From assembly GCA_031119395.1 (NCBI GenBank), contig JAVHYA010000022.1, positions 1 through 63,881 on the forward strand: 63,881 nt of DNA. Direction: 5' to 3'. The notes beneath the pieces are model-generated. The model did not search any database and was not told the DNA's origin. It saw nothing but the letters and a program-made list of their open reading frames with translations. This document shows positions 52,972 through 63,851 of this stretch, one piece after another (the first letter of the stretch is position 1; each line of letters starts with the position of its first letter). The DNA is from Pseudomonadota bacterium (GTDB lineage: Bacteria; Pseudomonadota; Gammaproteobacteria; Burkholderiales; Burkholderiaceae_C). A program made the position numbers and the translations under genes.

Positions 52972-53519
52972 TGCGCATCCTCGGCATCGACCCCGGACTG
53001 CAGACCACCGGCTTCGGCGTGGTGGACGTGGACGGCCACGCGCTGCGCTACGTGGCCAGCGGGACCATCAGCACCCGGCACATGGCCAAGGGCGAGCTGG
53101 CGTTGCGGCTGAAGGTGCTGTTCGACGGCATCGGCGAGCTGGCGCAGCGCTACCGGCCCGACGCGGCGGCGGTGGAGATCGTGTTCGTCAACGTGAACCC
53201 GCAGTCGACGCTGCTGCTGGGCCAGGCACGCGGCGCCTGCCTCACGGCCCTGGTGGTCAACCAGCTGGCGGTGTCGGAATACACCGCCCTGCAGATGAAG
53301 CAGGCCGTGGCCGGACACGGCAGCGCCGCCAAGGCGCAGGTGCAGGAGATGGTCCGCCGCCTGCTGGACCTGCCGGGGGTTCCCGGGGCCGACGCGGCCG
53401 ACGCGCTGGGGCTGGCGATCACGCATGCACAGGTCGGGCGCACGCTTGCGCGGCTCGGCCAGGCCGCCACGCTCGAGCGCCGCACGACGGGCGCCTACCG
53501 CCAGGGCCGCATGCGCTGA
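52971..53519 (+). CDS. ruvC: Holliday junction resolvase RuvC
   Basis: A 182-residue endonuclease that cuts Holliday junctions. The acidic metal site is intact: Asp7 in RILGIDPGL, Glu in [24 protein letters not shown], and the pair of Asp in [15 protein letters not shown]. The start codon follows a dispersed repeat with no ribosome-binding site; other in-frame starts would cut into the conserved DPG block, so this start is firm. RuvB is encoded 43 kb away at 8388 and ruvA is not in the window. Confidence 0.96.
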   Translation: MRILGIDPGLQTTGFGVVDVDGHALRYVASGTISTRHMAKGELALRLKVLFDGIGELAQRYRPDAAAVEIVFVNVNPQSTLLLGQARGACLTALVVNQLAVSEYTALQMKQAVAGHGSAAKAQVQEMVRRLLDLPGVPGADAADALGLAITHAQVGRTLARLGQAATLERRTTGAYRQGRMR

Positions 53520-53538
53520 GCGCGCGCGCCCGGCCGCG

Positions 53539-54471
53539 CTACTGCAGCGCGGTGGCCGCGTCGCTGACCCAGCTGGCCGACCGGCCGATGCTGTCCAGCA
53601 GGTGCTGGCTGAAGGCACGCACCTTGACGCTCGCATGCGGCGCCGCCCGCAGCATGAAGATGCCGGTGGCGGGCTGCTTCGGCGCGCCTTCGAGCGTCAG
53701 CTCGACGATGCGGCCTGCCGCGAGGTCCTCGCCGATGGCCCAGTTGGGCATCAGCGCGATGCCCAGGCCCTGCGCCGCACACATGCGGCGCGAGTCGCAG
53801 TCGTCGCTCTCCAGCGCGAAGTGCGGCGGCTGGCTCCAGTCGAAGCCGTCGAGTTCGCGCCAGCCGCGTGCGTTGGTGCTGTGCTGGCGGTCGATGAGGT
53901 GGTGCTTGGCCAGGTCCTCGAAGTGCGTGGGCCGGCCGTGGCGCGCCAAGTACGAGGGCGCGGCCCCCATGATGTAGCGCTGGCTGCCGATGCGCTGGCC
54001 GACGAGGCTGCTGTCGGGTTGCGGGCCGATGCGGATGACGATGTCGAATCGCTCGAGCACCGGGTCGACCAGGCGCTCGGTGAGTTCCAGCTCGACGCTC
54101 AGCTCGGGATGCTTCTCGAGCAGCGACGCCAGGTGCGGCACCACATGCCGCCGCCCGAAGGCCGGCACGCAGCTCACGCGCAGCAGGCCCTGCACGCGCT
54201 GGTCGAGCGAAACCACCTCGCTGCGCGCGTCGGTCATGTCGCGCAGGATCTTCTGCGCCCGCTCGAGCAGCAGTTCGCCGGCGTCGGTCATCACCAGTGC
54301 GCGGGTGGACCGCGTGAACAGCGGCACCTTCAGGTCCTGCTCCAGCGCATCGATCTGCCGCGCGACGGAGGAGGCGACCATGCCGCGCCGGCGCGCCACG
54401 GCCGAGAAGCTGCGGGCCTGCGCGACGTCGACGAAGACGGCCAGCGATTCGGCAAAGCGGATGGATTCCAT
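53539..54471 (-). CDS. LysR-family transcriptional regulator
   Basis: A 310-residue regulator with an N-terminal helix-turn-helix (RSFSAVARRRGMVASSVARQIDALEQDL) and a periplasmic-binding-fold effector domain (RVSCVPAFGRRHVVPHLASLLEKHPELSVEL, in parts). The sequence is of the PA/aromatic-type subgroup with SRMCAAQGLGIALMP-like block near residue 230. It is divergent from the Bug/maleylacetate reductase operon (99 bases between starts), its likely target. It ends 19 bases from the convergent ruvC. Confidence 0.92.
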   Translation of the reverse strand: MESIRFAESLAVFVDVAQARSFSAVARRRGMVASSVARQIDALEQDLKVPLFTRSTRALVMTDAGELLLERAQKILRDMTDARSEVVSLDQRVQGLLRVSCVPAFGRRHVVPHLASLLEKHPELSVELELTERLVDPVLERFDIVIRIGPQPDSSLVGQRIGSQRYIMGAAPSYLARHGRPTHFEDLAKHHLIDRQHSTNARGWRELDGFDWSQPPHFALESDDCDSRRMCAAQGLGIALMPNWAIGEDLAAGRIVELTLEGAPKQPATGIFMLRAAPHASVKVRAFSQHLLDSIGRSASWVSDAATALQ

Positions 54472-54570
54472 TTGTGCAGCTTCCGCAAAAGCGTTTGGCG
54501 CCAGGGACGAGTTCTTTTCGTTCGCCGCAAAGAATAGCATCCAGGCCACACCGAGACACGAGGATTTTTC

Positions 54571-55569
54571 ATGCCCCAACAAGAGACGACATCGGCCGGG
54601 ATGCCCCGCCGGCACACCCTGCACTGCGCGCTGGCCTTCGGCCTGGCGCTGCTCGGCCCCGGATCGGCCGCGGCCCAGGCCTACCCTTCGCGGCTCGTGA
54701 CGATGGTGGTGCCTTTCGCGGCGGGCGGCACGGTCGACAAGGTGGCCCGCCAGATCCAGGAACCGCTCGCCGCCCGGTTGGGCCAGCAGGTCATCGTCGA
54801 CAACCGCGGCGGCGCGGGCGGCACCATCGGCATGGCGCTGGTGGCCAAGAGTCCGCCCGACGGCCACACCGTGGCGCTGGTGTTCGACTCCTACGCCACC
54901 GAGCAGCACATCTACCCCAGGCTGCCCTACGTCACCGAACGCGACTTCACCGGCGTGTCGTACGTGGCCCGCTCGCCGATGGTGCTGGTGGTGCCCGCGG
55001 CGTCGCCGTACAAGACGCTGCAGGACTACGTGACGGCCGCCAAGGGCAAGGGCGCCGTGTCGTACGCATCGGTGGGCGCGGGCAGTTCCAACCACCTGGC
55101 GGCCGAACTGTTCCACGAGACGGCCGGCACGAGCGGCGTGCACGTGCCCTTCAAGGGCGGCGGCCCGGCGCTCACCGACCTGATGGGCGGGCACGTGGAT
55201 TCGATGATCGCCAGCCTGCCGCTGGTGCTGCAGCAGGTGCACAGCGGCAAGCTCCGTGCCCTGGCCGTCACCTCCCCCACCCGCAACGCGGCCCTGCCCG
55301 AGGTCCCGGCGGTGGCCGAGCGCTACAAGGGCTTCGAGGTCTATTCCTGGGTCGGCATGGTGGCGCCGGCCAAGGTGCCGGCCGCCGCGCTCGACCGGCT
55401 GGCGGCCGACATGGGCGCCGTGCTGCGCCAGCCCGAAGTCGCCAGGCGCCTGGGTGATGGCGGCTTCGAGGTCGTGGCCGGCGACCGCGAGGCGATGAAC
55501 CGCCTGATCAAGAGCGAGAGCGAGCGCTGGGGCCGCCTCATCAAGAGCCGCGGGATCGTCGCCGAATGA
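54571..55569 (+). CDS. Bug-family substrate-binding protein near maleylacetate reductase
   Basis: A 332-residue periplasmic binding protein. Signal peptide to about residue 36 (ending AAAQA), then YPSRLVTMVVPFAAGGTVDKVAR and VDNRGGAGGTIGMALVAKS, plus VHVPFKGGGPALTDLMGGHVDSM; these are standard Bug blocks. As with the gene at 46752, no membrane partners are adjacent. The neighbour suggests a carboxylate linked to aromatic breakdown. The stop overlaps the start of the next gene by four bases. Confidence 0.92.
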   Translation: MPQQETTSAGMPRRHTLHCALAFGLALLGPGSAAAQAYPSRLVTMVVPFAAGGTVDKVARQIQEPLAARLGQQVIVDNRGGAGGTIGMALVAKSPPDGHTVALVFDSYATEQHIYPRLPYVTERDFTGVSYVARSPMVLVVPAASPYKTLQDYVTAAKGKGAVSYASVGAGSSNHLAAELFHETAGTSGVHVPFKGGGPALTDLMGGHVDSMIASLPLVLQQVHSGKLRALAVTSPTRNAALPEVPAVAERYKGFEVYSWVGMVAPAKVPAAALDRLAADMGAVLRQPEVARRLGDGGFEVVAGDREAMNRLIKSESERWGRLIKSRGIVAE

Positions 55570-56627
55570 GCCCCTTCGTCTTCGAGAGCCGCGCGCAGCG
55601 GGTGATCTTCGGCGTCGGCGCCCTGGACCGCATCGCCGGCGAACTGGACGCCCTGGGCATGCGCCGGGCGCTGGTGCTGTGCACCCCGCCCCAGCGCGAA
55701 CAGGCCGAGCGCCTGGCCGCGCAACTGGGCGAGCGCGCCGCGGGCGTCTTCGCCGGCGCCGTGATGCACGTGCCGATGGAGGTCGCCCGCGAAGCGCGCG
55801 CCGAGGCGCTGCGGCTGGACGCCGATTGCGCGGTGGCCCTGGGCGGCGGGTCGACCATCGGCCTGGGCAAGGCGATCGCGCTCGATTCGGGCCTGCCCAT
55901 CCTCGCCGTGCCCACCACCTACGCGGGCTCGGAGATGACGCCCATCTACGGCGTGACGCACAACGGCCTGAAGCACACCGGCAAGGACACGCGCGTGATG
56001 CCGCGCACGGTGATCTACGACCCGGCACTGACCGTGGGCCTGCCCGTGGGCCTGTCGATCGTGAGCGGCATCAACGCCCTGGCCCACGCGGCCGAGGGCC
56101 TGTACGCGGTCGACGGCAACCCGGTCATGCAACTGCTGGCCGAGGAAGGCATCGCCGCGCTGGGCCGGGCGCTGCCGGCAATCCATGCCGACCCCGCCGA
56201 CGGCCAGGCACGCGCCGACGCGCTCTACGGCGCCTGGCTGTGCGGGCAGGTGCTGGGCGGCGTCGGCATGGCGCTGCACCACAAGCTGTGCCACACGCTG
56301 GGCGGCAGCTTCAACCTGCCGCATGCCGAGACCCACACCATCGTGCTGCCCCACGCGCTGGCCTACAACGCCGGCGCTGCGCCCGGCGCGATGCGGCGCA
56401 TCGCGCGCGCGCTCGGCGCCGACGATGCACCGCGCGCGGTCTACGACCTGGCGCGCGACAACGGCGCGCCGGTCGCACTCGAGGACATCGGGATGCGCGA
56501 GCAGGACCTGGACCGGGCCTGCGCGCTGGCGATGGAGAACCAGTACCCGAACCCGCGGCCGCTGGAGGCCCAGGCGCTCAGGCAGCTGCTGCAGGACGCG
56601 TTCGACGGCCGCCCGCCACGGGCATAG
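55566..56627 (+). CDS. maleylacetate reductase (iron-containing alcohol dehydrogenase fold)
   Basis: A 353-residue enzyme of the iron-type dehydrogenase superfamily. Motifs: VIFGVGALDRIAGELDALG, ALGGGSTIGLGKAIAL, VPTTYAGSEMTPIYGVT, the metal-site region INALAHAAEGLYAVDGNP, and HHKLCHTLGGSFNLPHAETHTIVLPHAL. These match maleylacetate reductases, which convert maleylacetate to 3-oxoadipate in breakdown of (chloro)aromatics and resorcinol-type compounds. A hydroxyquinol or chlorocatechol dioxygenase gene would normally be near but is not in this window, so the pathway is incomplete here. It overlaps the Bug gene by four bases. Confidence 0.9.
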   Translation: MSPFVFESRAQRVIFGVGALDRIAGELDALGMRRALVLCTPPQREQAERLAAQLGERAAGVFAGAVMHVPMEVAREARAEALRLDADCAVALGGGSTIGLGKAIALDSGLPILAVPTTYAGSEMTPIYGVTHNGLKHTGKDTRVMPRTVIYDPALTVGLPVGLSIVSGINALAHAAEGLYAVDGNPVMQLLAEEGIAALGRALPAIHADPADGQARADALYGAWLCGQVLGGVGMALHHKLCHTLGGSFNLPHAETHTIVLPHALAYNAGAAPGAMRRIARALGADDAPRAVYDLARDNGAPVALEDIGMREQDLDRACALAMENQYPNPRPLEAQALRQLLQDAFDGRPPRA

Positions 56628-56630
56628 GGG

Positions 56631-56807
56631 TCAGGCCACGCGCTCGGCGATCAGCACGGCGAAGAAGCCGAGCGCCGCCAGCAAGGTCCACTTGAGCACG
56701 ATCCAGCCGATGCGCCGGTACTTCACCTGGCCGGTGCCGGCATAGAAGGCGAAGCACACGCCGGCCACCAGCAGGAGCAGCAGGATGGCCCAGCGGAACA
56801 GCAGCAT
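56631..56807 (-). CDS. small two-helix membrane protein
   Basis: A 58-residue protein starting at the ATG at 56807. Two hydrophobic segments (about 5-22, WAILLLLLVAGVCFAFY, and 40-54) flank a short basic loop (VKYRRIGW). It sits between lpxC (26 bases upstream, same strand) and the convergent maleylacetate reductase gene. No known domain was recognised; a similar small gene after lpxC seems usual in related bacteria. Function unknown. Confidence 0.7.
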   Translation of the reverse strand: MLLFRWAILLLLLVAGVCFAFYAGTGQVKYRRIGWIVLKWTLLAALGFFAVLIAERVA

Positions 56808-56833
56808 GTGCGGGAAAGGCGGGTGCGCGTCGC

Positions 56834-57757
56834 CTACCAGGCGCGCGCCACCTCGTTGAAGCCCTGCGGCGCGGCACGCTCGTTCTCGAAGGTGACGAGC
56901 TGGTAGGCGTCAGGCTGCGCCAGCAGCGCGCGCAGCAGCTTGTTGTTGAGCGCGTGCCCCGAACGGAAGGCGCTGTAGGCCGCCAGCAAGGGATGGCCGA
57001 CGATGTACAGGTCGCCCATCGCGTCGAGGATCTTGTGCTTGACGAACTCGTCGTCGTAGCGCAAGCCGCCGGCATTGAGCACCTTGGTGTCGTCCATGAC
57101 GATCGCGTTGTCGAGCCCGCCGCCCAGCGCCAGGCCCCGGCTGCGCATGTACTCGACCTCCTTGGTGAAGCCGAAGGTGCGCGCCCGCGCGATGTCGCGG
57201 TTGTACTGGCCGCTGCCGAGGTCGAACTCGAAGCGCTGGCCGGTGGAATTGACGACGCGGTGGTCGAAGTCGATCTGGAAGCCCAGCTTGAAGCCGTGGT
57301 ACGGGTCGAGCCGCGCCCACTTCTCGTTGGCGCCCTCGCCCTCGCGCACCTCGACGGGCTTCGTCACCTTCAGGAAGCGGCGCGGCGCCTTCTGCAGCTC
57401 GACGCCCGCGCTCTGGAGCAGGAACACGAAGGAGGCGGCCGAACCGTCGAGGATCGGCACCTCGTCGGCCGTGATGTCGATGTACAGGTTGTCGATGCCG
57501 ATGCCGGCACAGGCCGACATGATGTGCTCGACCGTCTGCACCTTGGCGCCGCCCCTGGAGACCGTGGAGGCCAGGCGCGTGTCCGTCACCGCCTCGGCGT
57601 TCATCGGGATCTCGACCGGTTCGGGCAGGTCCACGCGCCGGAACACGATGCCCGTGTCCGCCGGCGCCGGCCGCAGGGTCAGCTCCACCCGCTGGCCGCT
57701 GTGCAGCCCCACGCCCACGGCGCGGCTGATCGACTTGAGGGTTCTCTGTTGCAGCAC
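56834..57757 (-). CDS. lpxC: UDP-3-O-acyl-N-acetylglucosamine deacetylase
   Basis: A 307-residue zinc amidase, the committed step of lipid A synthesis. Conserved blocks: [23 protein letters not shown] at the N-terminus (in parts), [18 protein letters not shown] with zinc His, [12 protein letters not shown] with the catalytic region, [21 protein letters not shown], and [19 protein letters not shown] with further zinc His and Asp. The GTG at 57757 is the best start because the family begins with that LQQRTLK block; an ATG 13 codons earlier is less likely. It follows ftsZ in the dcw cluster, separated by a 119-bp palindrome. Confidence 0.96.
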   Translation of the reverse strand: MLQQRTLKSISRAVGVGLHSGQRVELTLRPAPADTGIVFRRVDLPEPVEIPMNAEAVTDTRLASTVSRGGAKVQTVEHIMSACAGIGIDNLYIDITADEVPILDGSAASFVFLLQSAGVELQKAPRRFLKVTKPVEVREGEGANEKWARLDPYHGFKLGFQIDFDHRVVNSTGQRFEFDLGSGQYNRDIARARTFGFTKEVEYMRSRGLALGGGLDNAIVMDDTKVLNAGGLRYDDEFVKHKILDAMGDLYIVGHPLLAAYSAFRSGHALNNKLLRALLAQPDAYQLVTFENERAAPQGFNEVARAW

Positions 57758-57846
57758 GCCGGCGATTTTAGTTTCGCCCGCCGTGCGGCGTCCCATCGCC
57801 CTGCCTATGGCCGTCATAGCCAGCATGGTCGTCGACTGATGAGGAT

Positions 57847-57965
57847 TGATGGTGCAGCAGGCGTAGCGAGCAGCCCGAGGTCGCTTCGAGCACCGCAGCC
57901 GTACTCACGTACGGCGAGGAGCGCAGATGCGAGATCGGGTTGCGCAGTAGCCTGATGCGCCATCA
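57847..57965. repeat. long imperfect palindrome between ftsZ and lpxC
   Basis: The left end (TGATGG, 57847-57852) and right end (CCATCA, 57960-57965) mirror each other, and about two thirds of the bases in between pair. The tip is a perfect 7-bp stem GCCGTAC/GTACGGC with loop TCAC (57898-57915). The right end includes the ftsZ stop codon. In RNA it would form a stem of nearly 55 pairs. Confidence 0.7.
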
Positions 57966-59180
57966 ATCGGCTTGGCGGCGCAGGAAGGCCGGAATCTCGA
58001 AATCGTCCATGCCCCCCGACGACAGCGCATTGACCTTGGCCGATGCGTTGACGCGGTTGGGGTGCGAGGACCACACGTCCGGCTTGCCCACGCGCTGGTA
58101 GGTCGGGATGGACGACGGGTCGACCATGTTCACGCCCACGCCGCCGATGTTCGGCACGTAGCCGTGCGTGCCCGTGGCCATCGCCGGCTCGTAGGTCGGC
58201 ACGACCGTGAGGTTGGACTTCGGGCGCGACAGGCCGGTGGCGACCACGGTCACGCGCATCTCGTCGCCCAGCGACTCGTCGTAGGCGGCGCCGTAGATCA
58301 CGTGCGCATCGGGCGAAGCGTAGGCGCGGATGGTGTTCATCGCCAGCTTCGACTCCGACAGCTTGAGCGAGCCCTTCGACGCGGTGACCAGGACCAGCAC
58401 GCCCTTGGCGCCCGACAGGTCGATGCCTTCGAGCAGCGGGCAAGCGACGGCCTGTTCCGAGGCGATGCGCGCGCGGTCGGGGCCGCTGGCCGAGGCCGTG
58501 CCCATCATGGCCTTGCCGGGCTCGCCCATCACGGTGCGCACGTCCTCGAAGTCGACGTTCACGTGGCCGTACTCGTTGATGATCTCGGCAATGCCGCCGA
58601 CGGCGTTCTTCAGCACGTCGTTGGCGTGGCCGAAGGCCTCTTCCTGCGTCACGTCGTCGCCGAGCACGTCGAGCAGCTTCTCGTTGAGGATGACGATCAG
58701 CGAGTCGACGTTCGCCTCGAGCTCGGACAGGCCCTGCTCGGCGTTGGTCATGCGCTTGCCGCCTTCCCAGTCGAAGGGCTTGGTCACCACGCCGACGGTC
58801 AGGATGCCCATTTCCTTCGCCACGCGCGCGATCACGGGGGCCGCGCCGGTGCCGGTGCCGCCGCCCATGCCGGCGGTGATGAAGAGCATGTGCGCGCCTT
58901 CGATCGCCTGGCGGATGTCGTCCACCGCCACCTCGGCCGATTCACGGCCGATCTGCGGCTTGCTGCCGGCGCCGCGGCCGGTGAGGCCGAGCTGGATCGT
59001 CTTGTGCGAGTGGCCGCGGTTGAGCGCCTGCGCGTCGGTGTTGGCGCAGATGAACTCCACGCCCTGCACGCCACGCTGCATCATGTGCGCGACGGCATTG
59101 CCGCCGCCGCCGCCGACACCGATCACCTTGATCTGCGTGCCCTGGTTGAATTCTTCGACTTCGATCATTTCGATGGCCAT
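57963..59180 (-). CDS. ftsZ: cell division protein FtsZ
   Basis: A 405-residue tubulin-like GTPase that forms the Z ring. The nucleotide-binding loop GMGGGTGTGAAPV, the N-terminal IKVIGVGGGGGNAVAHM, the T7-loop region NVDFEDVRTVMG and the C-terminal binding peptide DFEIPAFLRRQAD are all visible. Length and linker are standard. It lies 182 bases downstream of ftsA, so it may have its own promoter in addition to cluster transcription. Confidence 0.97.
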   Translation of the reverse strand: MAIEMIEVEEFNQGTQIKVIGVGGGGGNAVAHMMQRGVQGVEFICANTDAQALNRGHSHKTIQLGLTGRGAGSKPQIGRESAEVAVDDIRQAIEGAHMLFITAGMGGGTGTGAAPVIARVAKEMGILTVGVVTKPFDWEGGKRMTNAEQGLSELEANVDSLIVILNEKLLDVLGDDVTQEEAFGHANDVLKNAVGGIAEIINEYGHVNVDFEDVRTVMGEPGKAMMGTASASGPDRARIASEQAVACPLLEGIDLSGAKGVLVLVTASKGSLKLSESKLAMNTIRAYASPDAHVIYGAAYDESLGDEMRVTVVATGLSRPKSNLTVVPTYEPAMATGTHGYVPNIGGVGVNMVDPSSIPTYQRVGKPDVWSSHPNRVNASAKVNALSSGGMDDFEIPAFLRRQAD

Positions 59181-59362
59181 CTTTAACTCCTTGAATCCTT
59201 GCAGTTGCCGTGTTTGAGAGAGAACTGTTTTCTTGCTTTGCTGATGTCTGACCGGATGTGAACGCCGCGGGCGTCAGCGTGGTGGACCGGTTCGCCGCCA
59301 TCGCTCGTTGAAATGTCGGGGCGGGCCGGTGTGCAGGTGGGCATCGAACAGATGATTCATCG

Positions 59363-60592
59363 TCAGAAGTTCCCCACGATGAAGTCCTTGAAGCGGCCGA
59401 AGGCCGTCTTCACCGAGCCGTTCTTCTGCGCGACCTTGTAGCCGCGCATGCGTGCGAAACGCGCTTCCTCGAGCAGACCCATGACTGTCGCCGCACGGGG
59501 CTGGGCCACCATGTCGGACAAGGCGCTCGAATACTTCGGGATGCCCCGGCGCACGGGCTTGAGGAAGATGTCCTCGCCCAGTTCGACCATGCCCGGCATC
59601 ACCGCGCTGCCGCCGGTGAGCACCACGCCGGAGGAGAGCACTTCCTCGTAGCCCGACTCGCGCACGACCTGCTGCACCAGCGAGAAGATCTCCTCGATGC
59701 GCGGCTCGATCACGCCGGCCAGGGCCTGCTTGCTGAGCATGCGCGGGCCGCGGTCGCCCAGGCCCGGCACCTCGACCTGCGTCTCGGGATCGGCCAGCAG
59801 CTGCTTGGCGTAGCCGTTCTCGACCTTGATGTCCTCGGCGTCCTTGGTCGGCGTGCGCAGCGCCATGGCGATGTCGCTGGTGATCAGGTCGCCGGCGATC
59901 GGGATCACCGCGGTGTGGCGGATCGCGCCGTTGGTGAAGATGGCCACGTCGGTGGTGCCGGCGCCGATGTCCACCAGCACCACGCCCAGCTCGCGCTCGT
60001 CCTCGGTCAGCACCGCCTGGCTGGAGGCCAGCGGGTTGAGCATGAGCTGGTCCACTTCCAGGCCGCAGCGGCGCACGCACTTGATGATGTTCTCGGCCGC
60101 GCTCTGCGCGCCGGTGACGATGTGCACCTTGGCCTCCAGGCGCATGCCGCTCATGCCGATCGGCTCCTTGACGTCCTGGCCGTCGATCACGAACTCCTGC
60201 GGTTCCACCAGCAAGAGGCGCTGGTCGCTGGAGATGTTGATGGCGCGCGCCGTCTCCACCACGCGGGCCACGTCGGCGGTGGTGACTTCCTTGTCCTTCA
60301 CCGCCACCATGCCGCTGGAGTTGATGCCGCGGATGTGGCTGCCGGTGATGCCGGTGTAGACGCGGCCGATCTTGCAGTCGGCCATGAACTCGGCCTCCTT
60401 GAGGGCCTGCTGGATGCTCTGCACCGTGGCGTCGATGTTGACCACCACGCCGCGCTTGAGGCCGTTGGAGGGCGCCACGCCCAGGCCGGCCAGCTTGAGC
60501 TCGCCGTTGGGCAGCACCTCGGCCACCACGGCCATCACCTTGGCGGTGCCGATGTCGAGTCCGACAACCAGGTCTTTGTATTCTTTGGGCAT
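59363..60592 (-). CDS. ftsA: cell division protein FtsA
   Basis: A 409-residue actin-like protein that tethers FtsZ to the membrane. Motifs: LVVGLDIGTAKVMAVVAEV (phosphate 1), VVLVDIGAGTTDVAIFTNG (phosphate 2), VVLTGGSAVMPGMVELGE (adenosine region), and a C-terminal amphipathic helix (FGRFKDFIVGNF) for membrane binding. Standard dcw position between ftsQ (37 bases upstream) and ftsZ. Confidence 0.97.
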   Translation of the reverse strand: MPKEYKDLVVGLDIGTAKVMAVVAEVLPNGELKLAGLGVAPSNGLKRGVVVNIDATVQSIQQALKEAEFMADCKIGRVYTGITGSHIRGINSSGMVAVKDKEVTTADVARVVETARAINISSDQRLLLVEPQEFVIDGQDVKEPIGMSGMRLEAKVHIVTGAQSAAENIIKCVRRCGLEVDQLMLNPLASSQAVLTEDERELGVVLVDIGAGTTDVAIFTNGAIRHTAVIPIAGDLITSDIAMALRTPTKDAEDIKVENGYAKQLLADPETQVEVPGLGDRGPRMLSKQALAGVIEPRIEEIFSLVQQVVRESGYEEVLSSGVVLTGGSAVMPGMVELGEDIFLKPVRRGIPKYSSALSDMVAQPRAATVMGLLEEARFARMRGYKVAQKNGSVKTAFGRFKDFIVGNF

Positions 60593-60629
60593 CGATGTGT
60601 CCTCGGGGTGTTCTTCTCTTCGCTCTTCT

Positions 60630-61421
60630 CTATTTCTTCTTCGGGGTGGGCGCGCCCTCGGCCGCCACCGTCACCCCTCGAAGGCGCAGCGCATAGGCAT
60701 CGGCGTGGCGCAGGTCCGCGCTCTCGACCGATTCCACGCTGCGTCCGTACTGCGCCGCCACCTGGCGCACGCTGCGCAGGAAGCGCTCGGTGCGGGCCTT
60801 GACCTCGTCGCTGCTGCCGCGTCCCAGTTCGATCACGGCGCCGGTCGACAGCGTGGCCTGCCAGCTGCCGCGGCTGGACAGGTCCAGCTCGTCGAGTTCC
60901 AGGTCCTTGCCCTTGAAGACCGGTTCCAGCTCGCGGAACATGCCCAGCACATGGCCGGCCTGGTCGTCCGGGCCCGACAGGCGCGGCAGGGCGTCGTCGG
61001 CCTCGGCGGTGTTGGCCTCGAAGACCTCGCCGTAGCTGTTGACCATGCGCGACTCGGCCTCGGTGCCCCAGTGCGCCACCGGCACATGCTCCACCAGCGT
61101 CGCGCGCAGCTTGTTGGGGAACTCGCGCCGCACCACCGCCTTGCGCACCCACGGCACCGACTCGAAGGCGGCGCGCGCCTTGGCCAGGTCGACGGTGAAG
61201 AAGTTGCCGGCAAGCTGCGGTGCCACATTGGCACGCAGGGTGATCGCGTTGTTGTGCGTCACGTCGCCGTCCACCTTCAGGCCCGCGATGGGGAAGAAGG
61301 GCTGGCGCAGCACCCACCAGGCCGCCGCGGCCAGCAGCAGCACACCGCAGGCCGCGAACATGAGCGTGGCCAGGATGTTCATGAGCTTGACATCGAAGGG
61401 GGTGGGGATGGAATCGGCCAT
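60630..61421 (-). CDS. ftsQ: cell division protein FtsQ
   Basis: A 263-residue bitopic division protein. One membrane helix (ILATLMFAACGVLLLAAAAWWVL) near residues 14-36 is followed by a POTRA domain (FFPIAGLKVDGDVTHNNAITLRANV in parts) and a beta domain with VPWVRKAVVRREFPNKLRATLVEHVPVAHWG (in parts). It links early and late divisome proteins with FtsB and FtsL. It starts one base after the ddlB stop. Confidence 0.95.
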   Translation of the reverse strand: MADSIPTPFDVKLMNILATLMFAACGVLLLAAAAWWVLRQPFFPIAGLKVDGDVTHNNAITLRANVAPQLAGNFFTVDLAKARAAFESVPWVRKAVVRREFPNKLRATLVEHVPVAHWGTEAESRMVNSYGEVFEANTAEADDALPRLSGPDDQAGHVLGMFRELEPVFKGKDLELDELDLSSRGSWQATLSTGAVIELGRGSSDEVKARTERFLRSVRQVAAQYGRSVESVESADLRHADAYALRLRGVTVAAEGAPTPKKK

Positions 61422-61422
61422 G

Positions 61423-62405
61423 TCAGGCGGCGCGCTCCAATGGCGCGGGCGGCGCCGAATCGAGGGTGGCTGTCGCCAGCACGCGCAGGCACAGGTCCTC
61501 GTAGGCGATGCCCGCCGCGCGCGCCGACATGGGCACCAGCGAATGGCTGGTCATGCCGGGCGAGGTGTTCATCTCCAGCAGGAAGGGCTTGCGGTCGCTG
61601 GCGCGGATCATCAGGTCGGCCCGGCCCCAGCCGCGGCAGCCGAGCGTGCGGTAGGCGGCCAGCGCGAGGTGGCGGATCTCCTGTTCGAGCGCGTCGGGCA
61701 GGCCGGCCGGGCAGTGGTACTTCACGTCGTCGGTGAAGTACTTGTTCTGGTAGTCGTAGGCGCCCTCGGGCGCGGCGATGCGCACCACGGGCAGTGCGAC
61801 CGCGTCGAGACCGCTGCCGAGCACGGCGCAGGTGACCTCGTCGCCCTCGATGAACTCCTCGCACAGCACGTCGGGGTCGTACTTCGCCGACAGGGCGACG
61901 GCGTCCTGCATCTCGGAGTACCCGCGCACCTTGGTCACGCCGATGGACGAGCCCTCGCGCGGCGGCTTGACGATCAGCGGCAGGCCCAGCACGTCGGGCA
62001 CGGCGCGCACCTGCTCCCGGCTCTGCTGGTCGAAGGCCAGGCGCACGTACTTGGGCGTGGGCAGGCCGTCGGCCTGCCAGAGGCGCTTGGTCATGACCTT
62101 GTCCATCGCCACGCTGGAGGCCATGACGCCGGAGCCCGTGTAGGGCACGCCGAGCAGTTCCAGCGCGCCCTGCACCGTGCCGTCCTCGCCGTGCCGGCCG
62201 TGCAGTGCGATGAAGCAGCGCGCGAAGCCGTCGCGCTTGAGTTCGACGAGCTCGCGCTGCGCGGGGTCGAAGGCATGGGCGTCGACGCCGCGGCTCCTGA
62301 GCGCCTCCAGCACGCCGGAGCCGGACATGAGCGACACCTCGCGCTCGGCCGAGCTGCCGCCGAAGAGCACGGCCACCTTGCCGAAGGATTTGGGATCGAA
62401 TTGGC

Positions 62406-62409
<4 letters not shown>
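61423..62409 (-). CDS. ddlB: D-alanine--D-alanine ligase
   Basis: A 328-residue ATP-grasp ligase making D-Ala-D-Ala. Motifs: [45 protein letters not shown] (in parts), [18 protein letters not shown], and [16 protein letters not shown]. The start is GTG at 62409, overlapping the murC stop (GTGA), because the first family residues follow directly. That start and the first codons lie in a copy of the dispersed repeat. Standard dcw position. Confidence 0.96.
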
Positions 62410-63847
<1,438 letters not shown>

Positions 63848-63851
<4 letters not shown>

